Shown in pieces: positions 26,579 through 35,366 of a stretch of 64,000 nt of DNA. The DNA is from Acidimicrobiales bacterium (GTDB lineage: Bacteria; Actinomycetota; Acidimicrobiia; Acidimicrobiales; JADJXE01): NCBI GenBank assembly GCA_016716005.1, contig JADJXE010000001.1:447001-511000 (forward strand), written 5' to 3'. The stretch's first letter is position 1, and every line of letters starts with the position of its first letter. The notes beneath the pieces were generated by a model that searched no databases, was not told where the DNA came from, and worked only from the letters and a program-made list of their open reading frames with translations. The position numbers were made by a program, and so were the translations under genes.

Positions 26579-28236
26579 CGGGCGGCTCCCACGGGGGCGC
26601 GGCCGGCGGAGACCGCGGCCTCGCCGGAGGTCACACCCATGACGTGGGTGCCCGAGAACCGCTTGGTGCGGCTGAGCAGGATCACCATGGGGCGTGTGTA
26701 GAAGTAGGCGACGATCATGTCGAGCAGCGTCGCCAACCCGAGGAAGAAGGCGAAGCCCCGCACCGACCCGACGGTGAGCAGGTAGAGCAGCACCGCGCCG
26801 ATGAGGGAGGCCCCGTCGGCGGCGAGGATGGTGCGGTAGGCGTTGGAGAAGCCCCGCTCGGCCGAGGAGCGCATCGACTTGCCCGAGCGGACGTCGTCCT
26901 TCAGGCGCTCGAAGTACACGACGTAGGAGTCGACGGTGACGCCGATCGACACGATGATGCCCGTGACGCCGGCCAGCGTGAGCGCCAGCCCCTGGGTCTC
27001 GCCGAGGAAGGCGATGATCGTGTAGAGCAGCGAGCCGCTCACCATGAGCCCGAGCAGCACGACCGGGCCGAGCCACCGGTAGTACAGGGTCATGTAGGCG
27101 ATGACCAGCAGGAGGCCGACCAGACCCGCGATGATGCCGGCGTGGAGCGAGTCCTTGCCCAGCGTGGCCGACACGGTCTGCACCGTCTGGGGCTCGAGCT
27201 GCACGGGTAAGGCGCCGTAGCGGAGCACCAGCGCGAGGTCCTTGGCGCTCTGCTCGTCGAACGAGCCCGAGATCTGCACCTGGTCGCGCTGGAACTCCGG
27301 CGCCTGCACGGTGGGCGCCGACTGCACCTCGCCGTCGAGGGTGATGGCGATCTGGCCGGACGGGCACACCGTCGGGTCGGAGGCCTGGTAGCACTGGGCG
27401 GCGAGGGCGTTGAAGGCGTCGATGCCGTCGCCGGTGAACTCGACGCGCACCAGCCACTCGCCCTGCTCGAAGGTGGCCCTGGCCGACGACACGCCGCTGC
27501 CGGTGAGCGCGGCCGGACCGAGCTGGAGACGGGAGACGACGTCGCCGTTCTCGTCGAGCTGGGGCAGCACGACCACCTGGTCGGCCACGTCGTCGTCGCG
27601 AGGCGTCGTGGGGACGGTGATGCCGGGTGAGGTGGTGGCGGCGGTGTCGCCCGCAGCGGTCGTGGCCGTGGTGGTGGGCTCGGCGGTGGTGGCCGGCGGC
27701 GCGGTGGTGTCGGGTGCCTGGCGGGGCACGCCCCGCTCGCCGGACCCCACCGGAGGAGCCGTGGTGGCCGGGGCCACGGTGGTGCCGGGCGCGCTGGTGG
27801 CCGTGGCGTCGGCGACGGTGGTCGACGTGTCGCCCGCGACGGTGGTCGACACCGGCGGGACCGTCTGCACCGGCGTGGACTCGTCGGGCGGGACCGGCTG
27901 GAGCACCGGCCGGAAGCGCAGCTCGGCGGTCTGGCCCACCAGGTCGAGGGCGCGCTGCTGGTCCCTCACGCCGGGCAGCTGCACCAGCACGGAGTTGCCC
28001 TGGCGGGTGATGTCGGGCTCGGCCACCCCGAGGGCGTCGACCCGGTTGCGGATGATCGAGATCGTCTGGTCGAGGACGTCGGACGGCACCTGCTCCTTGG
28101 GCTGGAGCACCACCGACGCCCCGCCCTGCAGGTCGAGGCCGAGCTGCGGGCTGTTGCCGGCGACCAGCGTGAGGGCCAGGCCGCCGAACGCGACGACGAA
28201 GATCCCGATGAGGGAGATCCAGTTGGCGCGACGCAC
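26575..28236 (-). CDS. secD: SecD, protein export membrane protein, with T/P-rich insert
   Basis: The 553-aa SecD has its N-terminal helix, the LGLDLQGG motif (32-39), a first periplasmic domain, then the head domain and six-helix C-terminal part with GVTGIIVSIGVTVDSYVVYFER. Residues about 113-213 are a low-complexity Thr/Pro/Ala linker not found in typical SecD. GTG at 28236 starts three bases after the yajC stop. It is part of yajC-secD-secF, the standard export operon. Confidence 0.95.
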   Translation of the reverse strand: MRRANWISLIGIFVVAFGGLALTLVAGNSPQLGLDLQGGASVVLQPKEQVPSDVLDQTISIIRNRVDALGVAEPDITRQGNSVLVQLPGVRDQQRALDLVGQTAELRFRPVLQPVPPDESTPVQTVPPVSTTVAGDTSTTVADATATSAPGTTVAPATTAPPVGSGERGVPRQAPDTTAPPATTAEPTTTATTAAGDTAATTSPGITVPTTPRDDDVADQVVVLPQLDENGDVVSRLQLGPAALTGSGVSSARATFEQGEWLVRVEFTGDGIDAFNALAAQCYQASDPTVCPSGQIAITLDGEVQSAPTVQAPEFQRDQVQISGSFDEQSAKDLALVLRYGALPVQLEPQTVQTVSATLGKDSLHAGIIAGLVGLLLVIAYMTLYYRWLGPVVLLGLMVSGSLLYTIIAFLGETQGLALTLAGVTGIIVSIGVTVDSYVVYFERLKDDVRSGKSMRSSAERGFSNAYRTILAADGASLIGAVLLYLLTVGSVRGFAFFLGLATLLDMIVAYFYTRPMVILLSRTKRFSGTHVMGVTSGEAAVSAGRAPVGAAR

Positions 28237-28239
28237 GGC

Positions 28240-28578
28240 CTAGCGGGCCTCGGCCTCGTCGGCTCCCTCACCGAGCTCGGGCGGGTCGTCGGCGGCGACG
28301 GCGGCCGGCGCCGCGTCAGGCGTGGCGGCGACGGGCTCCACCCGCTTGCCGATGGCGCCCCTGGCCACCCGCACCTCGACGCCGTCGGCGACCTCGAGGT
28401 GCGCGATGTCGCCGTCGAAGCCGGTGATGCGGCCGTAGAGGCCGGCGGTGGTCATGACCTCGTCACCCACGTCGAGGGCGGAGACGAGGGCCTGGTGAGC
28501 CTTGACCCTCCGCTGCTGCGGGAGGACGAGGAGCACGTACATCAGGCCGAGCATGATCGGGAGGAGGAGCAGACCCAT
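28240..28578 (-). CDS. yajC: YajC, preprotein translocase accessory subunit
   Basis: The 112-aa protein has one N-terminal helix (LLLPIMLGLMYVLLVLP), then QQRRVKAHQALVSALDVGDEVMTTAGLYGRI, the conserved YajC body. The tail is acidic and Ala/Pro-rich. YajC associates with SecDF-YidC. ATG at 28578 is the only start that places the helix at the N-terminus. Confidence 0.95.
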   Translation of the reverse strand: MGLLLLPIMLGLMYVLLVLPQQRRVKAHQALVSALDVGDEVMTTAGLYGRITGFDGDIAHLEVADGVEVRVARGAIGKRVEPVAATPDAAPAAVAADDPPELGEGADEAEAR

Positions 28579-28646
28579 GGCAGATCCAAGGTGCTGGGGA
28601 ACAGGACCGGAGAGGCAGGCTACCGCAGTGTGACGGCCCCCCCGGG

Positions 28647-29786
28647 TCAGCCCGCTCCCCCGCCGGCCCGGGTCGGCCGGCCCGCCCACACGGCCCGCAC
28701 CTCGGCCCGCAGCCCGTCGAGCGACCCGGCGAGGACCGCCGAGCGGGTGCGCTCCACCAGGCCGAGCAGCCACGCCAGGTTGTGCAGCGTGACCAGGCGG
28801 CGGGCGGCGGGATCGCCCACGCCGAGGAGGTGACGGAGGTAGCCCCGCGACCAGGTGGCGCACACCGCGCACCCGCACGCCGGGTCGAGCGGCCCGGCGT
28901 CGCGGGCGTGCACCGCGTTGCGCAGGTTCACCCGGCCGCCGGCGGTGAGCACCGTGCCGTGGCGGGCGAGCCTCGTCGGCAGCACGCAGTCGAACAGGTC
29001 GACGCCCAGCGCGATCGCCTCGACCAGGCCCACCGGGTCGCCCACCCCCATCAGGTACCGCGGCCGGTCCGCGGGCAGCTCGGGGAGGGTGGCGGCCAGC
29101 GCCTCGAGCATCGCGGCGCGGTCCTCGCCCACCGAGAGGCCTCCGACGGCGTAGCCGTCGAAGTCGAGGTCGACGGTGCGGCGGGCGCTCTCGCGCCGCA
29201 GCCCGGCGTCGGTCCCGCCCTGCACGATGCCGAAGATGGCCTGGTCGGCGCGCCCGTGCCGGGCGCGCGCCCGCCTCGCCCACGCCGCGGTTCGGTCGAC
29301 GGCCCGGCGGAGCACCTCCGGTGGCGACGGCAGCGGCGGACACACGTCCAGCACCATCTGGATGTCGGCGCCCAGGAGCTCCTGCACCTCGACGGCCCGC
29401 TCGGGCGTGAGACGATGGCGGCTCCCGTCGTACGTCGAGCGGAACGTCACGCCGTCGTCGTCGACGTCGGGCCCCAGGGAGAAGACCTGGTAGCCGCCCG
29501 AGTCGGTGAGCACCCGCCCGTCCCAGGCCATGAACCCGTGCAGGCCGCCGAGGGCGGCCACCACGTCGGCCCCGGGCCGCAGCATCAGGTGGTAGGCGTT
29601 GGCCAGCACCACCTGGCTCCCGAGCCCGGCGAGGTCGCCCGAGGTGAGCCCCTTCACCGCGCCGCGCGTGCCCACCGGCATGAAGCACGGGGTCCGGAAC
29701 GATCCCCGGGGCAGCCGCACCGTGGTCGCCCGGGCCGCCCCGTCGACCGCCTCGACGGTGACCGCGGCCCGGTCGCCCGGCCTCAC
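28647..29786 (-). CDS. tgt: Queuine/preQ1 tRNA-ribosyltransferase (Tgt)
   Basis: The 379-aa enzyme exchanges guanine-34 for a queuosine precursor in GUN-anticodon tRNAs. It shows D95 in TDSGGYQ, GIVQGG, the nucleophile region GVDLFDCVLPTRLARHG, and the zinc site with CGCAVC plus a later His. GTG at 29786 overlaps the queA stop (GTGA). Pairing with queA supports queuosine modification rather than archaeosine. No other queuosine genes are in the window. Confidence 0.93.
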   Translation of the reverse strand: MRPGDRAAVTVEAVDGAARATTVRLPRGSFRTPCFMPVGTRGAVKGLTSGDLAGLGSQVVLANAYHLMLRPGADVVAALGGLHGFMAWDGRVLTDSGGYQVFSLGPDVDDDGVTFRSTYDGSRHRLTPERAVEVQELLGADIQMVLDVCPPLPSPPEVLRRAVDRTAAWARRARARHGRADQAIFGIVQGGTDAGLRRESARRTVDLDFDGYAVGGLSVGEDRAAMLEALAATLPELPADRPRYLMGVGDPVGLVEAIALGVDLFDCVLPTRLARHGTVLTAGGRVNLRNAVHARDAGPLDPACGCAVCATWSRGYLRHLLGVGDPAARRLVTLHNLAWLLGLVERTRSAVLAGSLDGLRAEVRAVWAGRPTRAGGGAG

Positions 29787-30787
29787 CGCCGCTCCAGCAG
29801 CATGGCGTCGCCGAAGGACAGGAAGCGGTAGCCGCGGGCCAGTGCGGTGTCGTAGAGCTCTCGCCAGCGGGGACCCACGAACGCGGCCACCAGCAGCAGC
29901 AGCGACGACCGTGGCTGGTGGAAGTTGGTGAGCAGCACGTCGACCGCGGCGAAGGGGAAGTCGCCCCGGATGAACAGGTCGGTGCGCCCCTCGGTGGCCC
30001 CGCGCGCCGCGGTCTCGAGCGCCCGCACCGTGGTCGTGCCGACCGCGACCACCCGCGTCGCCCGCCCGCACGCATCGAGGACCTCGGGCGGCACCCGGAA
30101 GCGCTCGGTGTGGATGCGGTGCTCGGCCGGGTCGTCCACCGTCACCGGCCGGAAGGTGTCGAGGCCGACGACCAGCTCGACACGGGCCAGGCCGACACCC
30201 CGCCGGGCGCAGGCCGCCAGCACCCGGGGGGTCAGGTGGAGCCCCGCGGTGGGGGCCGCGGCCGACGCCGGCCGCTCGGCGTACACGGTCTGGTAGCGCT
30301 CCTGGTCGGCGAGGGCGGTGTGGATGTAGGGGGGCAGCGGCACCTCGCCGTGGGCCGCCAGCGCGGCCAGCTCGTCGCCGGGGCCGCACAGGCGCACGAC
30401 TCGCCGGCCCCCACCCAGCGCCTCGCCCACCTCCACCTCCAGCGACGGGCCGGTGGCAGGGGCGGCCGGCCGGAGCCGCTCGCCGTCGCGGAGCCGGCGA
30501 TCGGGGCGGGCCAGCGCCTCCCAGGTGCCGTCGTCGCGGCGCTCGAGCAGCAGCACCTCGGCGGCCCCGCCACTCGCCCGGCGCAGCCGCAGGCGACCGG
30601 GCAGCACCCGGGTGTCGTTCACGACGAGCAGGTCACCCGGGTGCAGCAGGGTCGCCAGGTCGGCCACGGTGTGGTCGGCCGGCGCCTCCCCGGGGCCGAG
30701 GTCGACGAGCAGGCGCGCCGCGTCGCGGGGCTCGGCGGGGACCTGGGCGACGGCCGCCTCGGGGAGGCCGTAGTCGAACTCGGCCAT
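29783..30787 (-). CDS. queA: QueA, S-adenosylmethionine:tRNA ribosyltransferase-isomerase
   Basis: The 334-aa protein makes epoxyqueuosine by transferring and rearranging ribose from SAM onto preQ1-tRNA. Conserved blocks visible are FDYGLPEAAVAQVPA, DLLVVNDTRVLPGRL, SAAAPTAGLHLT, and LLTNFHQPRSSLLLLVAAF. ATG at 30787 starts directly at MAEFDYGLP. It lies 55 bases after ruvB and overlaps tgt by four bases. Confidence 0.93.
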   Translation of the reverse strand: MAEFDYGLPEAAVAQVPAEPRDAARLLVDLGPGEAPADHTVADLATLLHPGDLLVVNDTRVLPGRLRLRRASGGAAEVLLLERRDDGTWEALARPDRRLRDGERLRPAAPATGPSLEVEVGEALGGGRRVVRLCGPGDELAALAAHGEVPLPPYIHTALADQERYQTVYAERPASAAAPTAGLHLTPRVLAACARRGVGLARVELVVGLDTFRPVTVDDPAEHRIHTERFRVPPEVLDACGRATRVVAVGTTTVRALETAARGATEGRTDLFIRGDFPFAAVDVLLTNFHQPRSSLLLLVAAFVGPRWRELYDTALARGYRFLSFGDAMLLERR

Positions 30788-30841
30788 GCTGGGGCCTGTC
30801 ACAGGGCGACAAGCGTACGGCCCCGCCCCGCCCCGCCCGGC

Positions 30842-31873
30842 TCAGCCGAACAGGGACACCGGCGGGGTGTCGTCGGGCCGGGGCGGCTCGACCCCCAGGT
30901 GGCGCCACGCCGCGGCGGTGGCGACCCGCCCCCGCGGGGTGCGCATCACGAGGCCGCGCTGGATGAGGAAGGGCTCGTACACGTCCTCGACGGTGTCGGG
31001 CTGCTCGCCCACGCTGATGGCCAGCGTGGAGAGCCCGACGGGCCCGCCGGCGAAGCGCACGCAGATTGCCGACAGGATGGCCCGGTCGAGCTTGTCGAGG
31101 CCCAGCTCGTCGACCCCGAACAGCACCAGCCCGGCCCGGGCGGCGTCGCGGTCGACGGTGCCGTCGCCGCGCACCTCGGCGTAGTCGCGCACCCGCCGCA
31201 GGAGCCGGTTGGCGATGCGGGGGGTGCCCCGGGCGCGGCCGGCGATCTCGGCGGCCCCGGCTGCGTCGAGGCTGACGCCGAGGATCCCGGCGGTCCGCCG
31301 CACGATCGCCTCCAGGTCGTCGACCTCGTAGAAGTCGAGGCGGGCCACCAGGCCGAAGCGGTCCCGCAGGGGCCCGGTGAGCAGCCCGGTGCGCGTGGTG
31401 GCCCCCACCAGGGTGAACCGGGCCACCGGCAGGCGCAGCGAGCGCGCCGCGGGGCCCTTGCCCAGCACGAGATCGAGCTGGAAGTCCTCCATGGCCGGGT
31501 AGAGCACCTCCTCGACGGCGCGGCTGAGGCGGTGGATCTCGTCGATGAACAGCACGTCGCCGTCGTCGAGCTGGCTGAGGATGGCGGCCAGGTCGCCGGC
31601 CCGCTCGAGGGCGGGCCCCGAGGTGACGTGCAGCCTGGCGTCCATCTCGGCGGCCACGATGCCCGCCAGGGTCGTCTTGCCCAGCCCCGGAGGGCCGGCC
31701 AGGAGCACGTGGTCGGCGGCCTGGCCACGGCGACGGGCGGCCTCGAGCACGATCGCCAGGTGCTCCTTCACCTCGGCCTGCCCCACGAACTCGGCCAGCT
31801 GCCGGGGCCGCAGCGCCGCCTCCTCGGCGACCTCGACGGGGCCCGGCGCGGGGTCGAGGAGCTCGTCGCGCAC
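30842..31873 (-). CDS. ruvB: RuvB, Holliday junction branch migration ATPase
   Basis: The 343-aa AAA+ motor drives branch migration with RuvA. Walker A is GPPGLGKTT (60-68), Walker B LFIDEIHRL, sensor I GATTRTG, arginine finger region GPLRDRFG, and a C-terminal winged helix (TPRGRVATAAAW). The gene directly follows ruvA with 8 bases between them. Confidence 0.96.
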   Translation of the reverse strand: MRDELLDPAPGPVEVAEEAALRPRQLAEFVGQAEVKEHLAIVLEAARRRGQAADHVLLAGPPGLGKTTLAGIVAAEMDARLHVTSGPALERAGDLAAILSQLDDGDVLFIDEIHRLSRAVEEVLYPAMEDFQLDLVLGKGPAARSLRLPVARFTLVGATTRTGLLTGPLRDRFGLVARLDFYEVDDLEAIVRRTAGILGVSLDAAGAAEIAGRARGTPRIANRLLRRVRDYAEVRGDGTVDRDAARAGLVLFGVDELGLDKLDRAILSAICVRFAGGPVGLSTLAISVGEQPDTVEDVYEPFLIQRGLVMRTPRGRVATAAAWRHLGVEPPRPDDTPPVSLFG

Positions 31874-31881
31874 GGCGTCCC

Positions 31882-32484
31882 TCAGGCCCGCGCCGCAGCC
31901 AGGCGCTGCAGCGCCTCGCGGAGCAGCGCCGCCGGGTCGCCGCTGGTCGGCAGGTCACGCAGCGCCGCCCGCACCTCGTCGGGTGCGTAGCCGAGGCCGG
32001 CCAGCGCCTCTCGCACGTCGGCCAGCGGCGAACGGTCGGCAGCGTCGGCCGAGCCGGGCACGGTGAGATCGACGTCGGGGACCGCCAGGCGGCTCTTCAG
32101 CTCGAGGGCGAGGCGGGCCGCCGTCTTGCGACCCACGCCGGGGACCAGGCACAGCGCATCGAGGTCGTCGTCGGCGACGGCCCGGCGCAGCTCGGCCGGC
32201 GAGTGCACCGAGAGGATCCCGAGGGCGAGGGCCGGGCCGACCCCGTGTGCGCCCAGCAGGGCCTCGAAGCACACCCGCTCGTCGCGCGTGGCGAAGCCGT
32301 AGAGCGTGTCGGCGTCCTCTCGCACGTGGTGGTGGACGTGCACGAAGACCTCGCGCCCCGGCTCGCCCAGGGCGACCAGGCCCGCCGGCGACAGCTGCAC
32401 CCGGTAGCCGACGCCACCCACCTCGATCAGGGCCTCCCCGGCCGGATCGCGCTCGACCAGCGTGCCCCGCAGCGACCCGATCAC
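31882..32484 (-). CDS. ruvA: RuvA, Holliday junction-binding subunit
   Basis: The 200-aa protein has the OB-fold start MIGSLRGTLVERD, the two helix-hairpin-helix elements (LLGAHGVGPALALGIL and LVPGVGRKTAARLALEL), and a C-terminal UBA-like domain (ALAGLGYAPDEVRAAL) that contacts RuvB. It overlaps the end of ruvC by four bases, so the operon is ruvC-ruvA-ruvB. Confidence 0.96.
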   Translation of the reverse strand: MIGSLRGTLVERDPAGEALIEVGGVGYRVQLSPAGLVALGEPGREVFVHVHHHVREDADTLYGFATRDERVCFEALLGAHGVGPALALGILSVHSPAELRRAVADDDLDALCLVPGVGRKTAARLALELKSRLAVPDVDLTVPGSADAADRSPLADVREALAGLGYAPDEVRAALRDLPTSGDPAALLREALQRLAAARA

Positions 32485-32993
32485 CGGGCCCCTCCGCGCA
32501 CGGCGGCCCGCACCCTGGCGGCCAGCGGGGCGGCCGCCAGGTGGCAGAGGGCCAGGGCCGCGGCGTCGGCCGCGTCGGGAGGGCGGGGCGGGGCCGGCAG
32601 GCCCAGGAGCGCCTGCACCATGCGCTGCACCTGGCCCTTGTCGGCCGCGCCGTCACCGGCCACGGCCTGCTTCACCTGGTTGGGCGAGTACTGCACGACC
32701 TCGCAGCCGGCCGCGGCCGCCTCGGCCAGCACGAGCCCGCTGGCCTGCCCCACCGACATCGCGGTGCGCACGTTCACCTGGAAGAACAGCCGCTCGACCG
32801 CGACCACCTCGGGACCCACCTCGGCGATCAGCCGCCGGAGCTCGGCCTGCAGCTCGGCCAGGCGGCCCGGCAGCGGGGCGGACGGCGCCGTGGTGATCAC
32901 GCCCAGCGCGAGGGCCCGGGGGCGCGCCCCGACCTGCTCGACGGCGGCGTAGCCGCATCGCGACAGGCCCGGGTCGATGCCGAGGACGAACAC
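32481..32993 (-). CDS. ruvC: RuvC, crossover junction endodeoxyribonuclease
   Basis: This 170-aa resolvase has D7 in LGIDPGLSRCGY, E67 in VAVERLFF and the C-terminal DAADAAALAL carboxylates, the RNase H-fold catalytic set that resolves Holliday junctions. It opens the ruvCAB operon. It is divergent from the ABC transporter, with about 80 bases shared as promoter space. Confidence 0.95.
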   Translation of the reverse strand: MFVLGIDPGLSRCGYAAVEQVGARPRALALGVITTAPSAPLPGRLAELQAELRRLIAEVGPEVVAVERLFFQVNVRTAMSVGQASGLVLAEAAAAGCEVVQYSPNQVKQAVAGDGAADKGQVQRMVQALLGLPAPPRPPDAADAAALALCHLAAAPLAARVRAAVRGGAR

Positions 32994-33073
32994 AAGTTCG
33001 ACGCTATCGCACGCGTCCCGGGCGAGCGGGGATCGATGGTCAGGTTTCGGCTCGCGGAGCCGATGATGGCAGC

Positions 33074-34069
33074 GTGGACGGCACGAGCGCGCCGGTGGTC
33101 GAACTCGAGCACGTGTCCCGCCGGTTCGGCCGCGTGCCCGCGCTCACCGACCTGTCCCTCCACGTGCCCAGGGGCACGGTGACGGTGCTGCTCGGGCCCA
33201 ACGGCGCGGGCAAGACCACGGCGATCCGCGTGGTGACCGGTGCGCTCCTGCCCGACGGAGGCACGGTGCGGGCGTTCGGCCTCGACCCGGCTGCCGACGG
33301 CGAGGAGGTGCGCCGCCGCTGCGGGGTGGTGTCGGCCAAGCCCGCCCTGTACGACCGCCTGTCGGGCCGCGACAACCTCGGGTACTCGGCCGCCCTCTAC
33401 GGCCTCGGACGGCATGCACCCGTCGAGGAGGCCGCCGCCCGGTTCGGCATCGTCGGCGCCCTCGACCAGCAGGTCGGGGGCTACTCCACGGGCATGAAGA
33501 CCCGCCTGGCCCTGGCCCGGGCGGTGCTCCACCGGCCCGAGCTGCTGCTGTTCGACGAGCCGACCTCGGGCCTCGACCCCGAGTCGGCCGCGGCGGTGCT
33601 CGAGCTCATCCGGGGCATGGCCGCCGAGGGCAGCACGGTGGTCATGTGCACGCACCTGCTGCTCGAGGCCGAGGGGCTGGCCGACCAGGTCGTGGTGCTC
33701 CAGGACGGGACCGACGTGGTCTCCGGGTCGCCGCCCGAGCTGGCCCGGCGCTTCTGGGGCACCGCGGTGGTGCGGCTCGACGCCGAGGACCGCAGCGACC
33801 TGGCCGTGCTCCACCACCTCGACGGGGTGCTGGGCGTCGAGCTGGCCGACGGCGGCCCGGCCACCGTGACCCTGGACGACCTGCGGCGGGTCCCCGACCT
33901 GGTGGCGGTCCTGGGTGCCCGGGGCGCCCGGATCACCCGGGTCGAGCCCTACCGCCCGACGCTCGAGGACCTGTACTTCGCGGTGCGCCACGTGCGCCGC
34001 CCCGGCGCGGGAGGGGGCCCGGTGGTCGTGCCGCCGGCCACCCACGTGGTCGAGGGGGACCGCCGATGA
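33074..34069 (+). CDS. ABC transporter ATP-binding protein
   Basis: The 331-aa subunit has Walker A GPNGAGKTT (41-49), a signature-like YSTGMKTRLALARA, Walker B LLLFDEPTSGLD and the switch H in MCTHLL. The C-terminal about 100 residues are the extra domain seen in DrrA/YxlF/CcmA-like exporter ATPases. With its permease it should form an exporter for a drug, lipid or other hydrophobic compound; substrate unknown. The ATGA overlap with the permease shows coupling. It lies on the opposite strand to the core genes on both sides. Confidence 0.88.
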   Translation: MDGTSAPVVELEHVSRRFGRVPALTDLSLHVPRGTVTVLLGPNGAGKTTAIRVVTGALLPDGGTVRAFGLDPAADGEEVRRRCGVVSAKPALYDRLSGRDNLGYSAALYGLGRHAPVEEAAARFGIVGALDQQVGGYSTGMKTRLALARAVLHRPELLLFDEPTSGLDPESAAAVLELIRGMAAEGSTVVMCTHLLLEAEGLADQVVVLQDGTDVVSGSPPELARRFWGTAVVRLDAEDRSDLAVLHHLDGVLGVELADGGPATVTLDDLRRVPDLVAVLGARGARITRVEPYRPTLEDLYFAVRHVRRPGAGGGPVVVPPATHVVEGDRR

Positions 34070-34890
34070 ACCGCGACCGCATGCTCACCGTGGCCCGGAC
34101 CGATCTCCGCCAGCTCCGGCAGGCCCGCGACTTCTGGCTCCCCATGGTGATCCTCGGCGCCCTGTTCTTCGTGCTGCTGCCGACGATCCTGCTGCTGTCG
34201 ATCACCAGCGTGGGCGACATCCAGGCCGTCCGGCAGATCAGCGACGCCCTCGAGGTGCTCCCCGAACGGGCCCAGCAGGCCATCCGCGGCGACACCGACG
34301 CGGGGCGGGCGTCGTACGCGCTCGCGGTGTTCCTCTTCGCGCCGGTGGCGGTGGTGGTGCCGCTCACCATCGCCACCGCGATCGGGGCGAGCACGATCGT
34401 GGGCGAGCGCGAGCGCGGCACCGGCGAGTTCCTCGCCCACTCCCCCGCCGACGTCGGCGAGATCTACCTGGGCAAGCTCATCGCCAGCCTGCTCCCCGGC
34501 TACGCCACCACCATCGTGGGCTTCGGGGTGTACTCGCTGATCGTGAACCTGATCGTCGGGCCGGAGGTCGGCGGGTGGTTCTTCCCCACCAGCGAGTGGT
34601 GGGTGCTGATGCTGTGGGTCGTGCCGCCCTTCCTGGCCTTCACGCTGTCGATCGTGCTGCGGCTGTCGGCGAGGGTGAAGTCGACGGTCGCGGCGCAGCA
34701 GGCTGCGGGCCTCGTGAGCCTGCCGCTCATCCTGGTCGCCTACAGCCAGTCGACGGGCGCGCTCTTCGGCGCGGCCTCGTCGGGCTGGATCATCGGCGCG
34801 ATCGCGTGGGTGCTCGCCGGCGTCGGGCTGGTTCGGGGCATGCGCTCCGTCAACCGCTCACGGCTCCTCGGCGTGGCCGACGAGCAGTGA
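34066..34890 (+). CDS. ABC-2 type transporter permease
   Basis: The 274-aa membrane protein has about six helices in the ABC-2 arrangement and the cytoplasmic motif VGERERGTGEFLAHSP, which is diagnostic for ABC-2 permeases (ERE..TGE.L..P). It pairs with the upstream ATPase by a four-base overlap. Its stop is only 16 bases from the converging peroxiredoxin stop. Confidence 0.85.
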   Translation: MNRDRMLTVARTDLRQLRQARDFWLPMVILGALFFVLLPTILLLSITSVGDIQAVRQISDALEVLPERAQQAIRGDTDAGRASYALAVFLFAPVAVVVPLTIATAIGASTIVGERERGTGEFLAHSPADVGEIYLGKLIASLLPGYATTIVGFGVYSLIVNLIVGPEVGGWFFPTSEWWVLMLWVVPPFLAFTLSIVLRLSARVKSTVAAQQAAGLVSLPLILVAYSQSTGALFGAASSGWIIGAIAWVLAGVGLVRGMRSVNRSRLLGVADEQ

Positions 34891-34905
34891 GGGAGCCGGG
34901 AGGCG

Positions 34906-35364
34906 TCAGGCGGTGGCCGCCCTGACCGCCTCCACCAGCTCCTCGGTCGGGCGGAAGGTCAGCCCGGCCACGGCCCGGTGGGCGTAGCGGATCGTGCCTG
35001 CCGCGTCGACGACGAACACGCTGCGCCGGTAGAAGCCCAGGGGCCCGAGCACGCCGTAGGCCTGGGCCACCGCCTTGTCGGTGTCGGCGAGGAGGGGGAA
35101 GGCGAAGCCGCCGCGCTTCTCCGAGAACCGCTCGTGGCTCCCCACGTCCTGGGGGCTGATCGCGAGGATCTGGGCACCGACGCCGACGAACTCGCCGATG
35201 TCGTTCGTGTACGAGCTGAGCTGCTTGGTGCACACCGGCGTGTCGTCGCCGGGGTAGAACACCAGGACCACGGCCTGACCCCGGTACTCCGACAGCGTGT
35301 ACGAGCGGTCGCCCGTCCCCGGCAGCGTGAAGTCGGGCGCCTCCGCCCCCACCGCGAGGGCCAC
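34906..35364 (-). CDS. Peroxiredoxin, Bcp/PrxQ-like with a single cysteine
   Basis: The 152-aa thioredoxin-fold peroxidase has the peroxidatic C45 in FYPGDDTPVCTKQL and the Thr and Arg that shape the pocket. Classical Bcp enzymes have a second cysteine five residues later; here that position is Ser and no other Cys occurs, so it is a 1-Cys enzyme that must be recycled by an external thiol. GTG at 35364 lies two bases after the yebC stop. Confidence 0.85.
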   Translation of the reverse strand: MALAVGAEAPDFTLPGTGDRSYTLSEYRGQAVVLVFYPGDDTPVCTKQLSSYTNDIGEFVGVGAQILAISPQDVGSHERFSEKRGGFAFPLLADTDKAVAQAYGVLGPLGFYRRSVFVVDAAGTIRYAHRAVAGLTFRPTEELVEAVRAATA

Positions 35365-35366
35365 CG

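Noticed and set aside
29918..31990. A 690-codon plus-strand open frame
   Set aside because: It is antisense to queA and ruvB, both complete and motif-verified.
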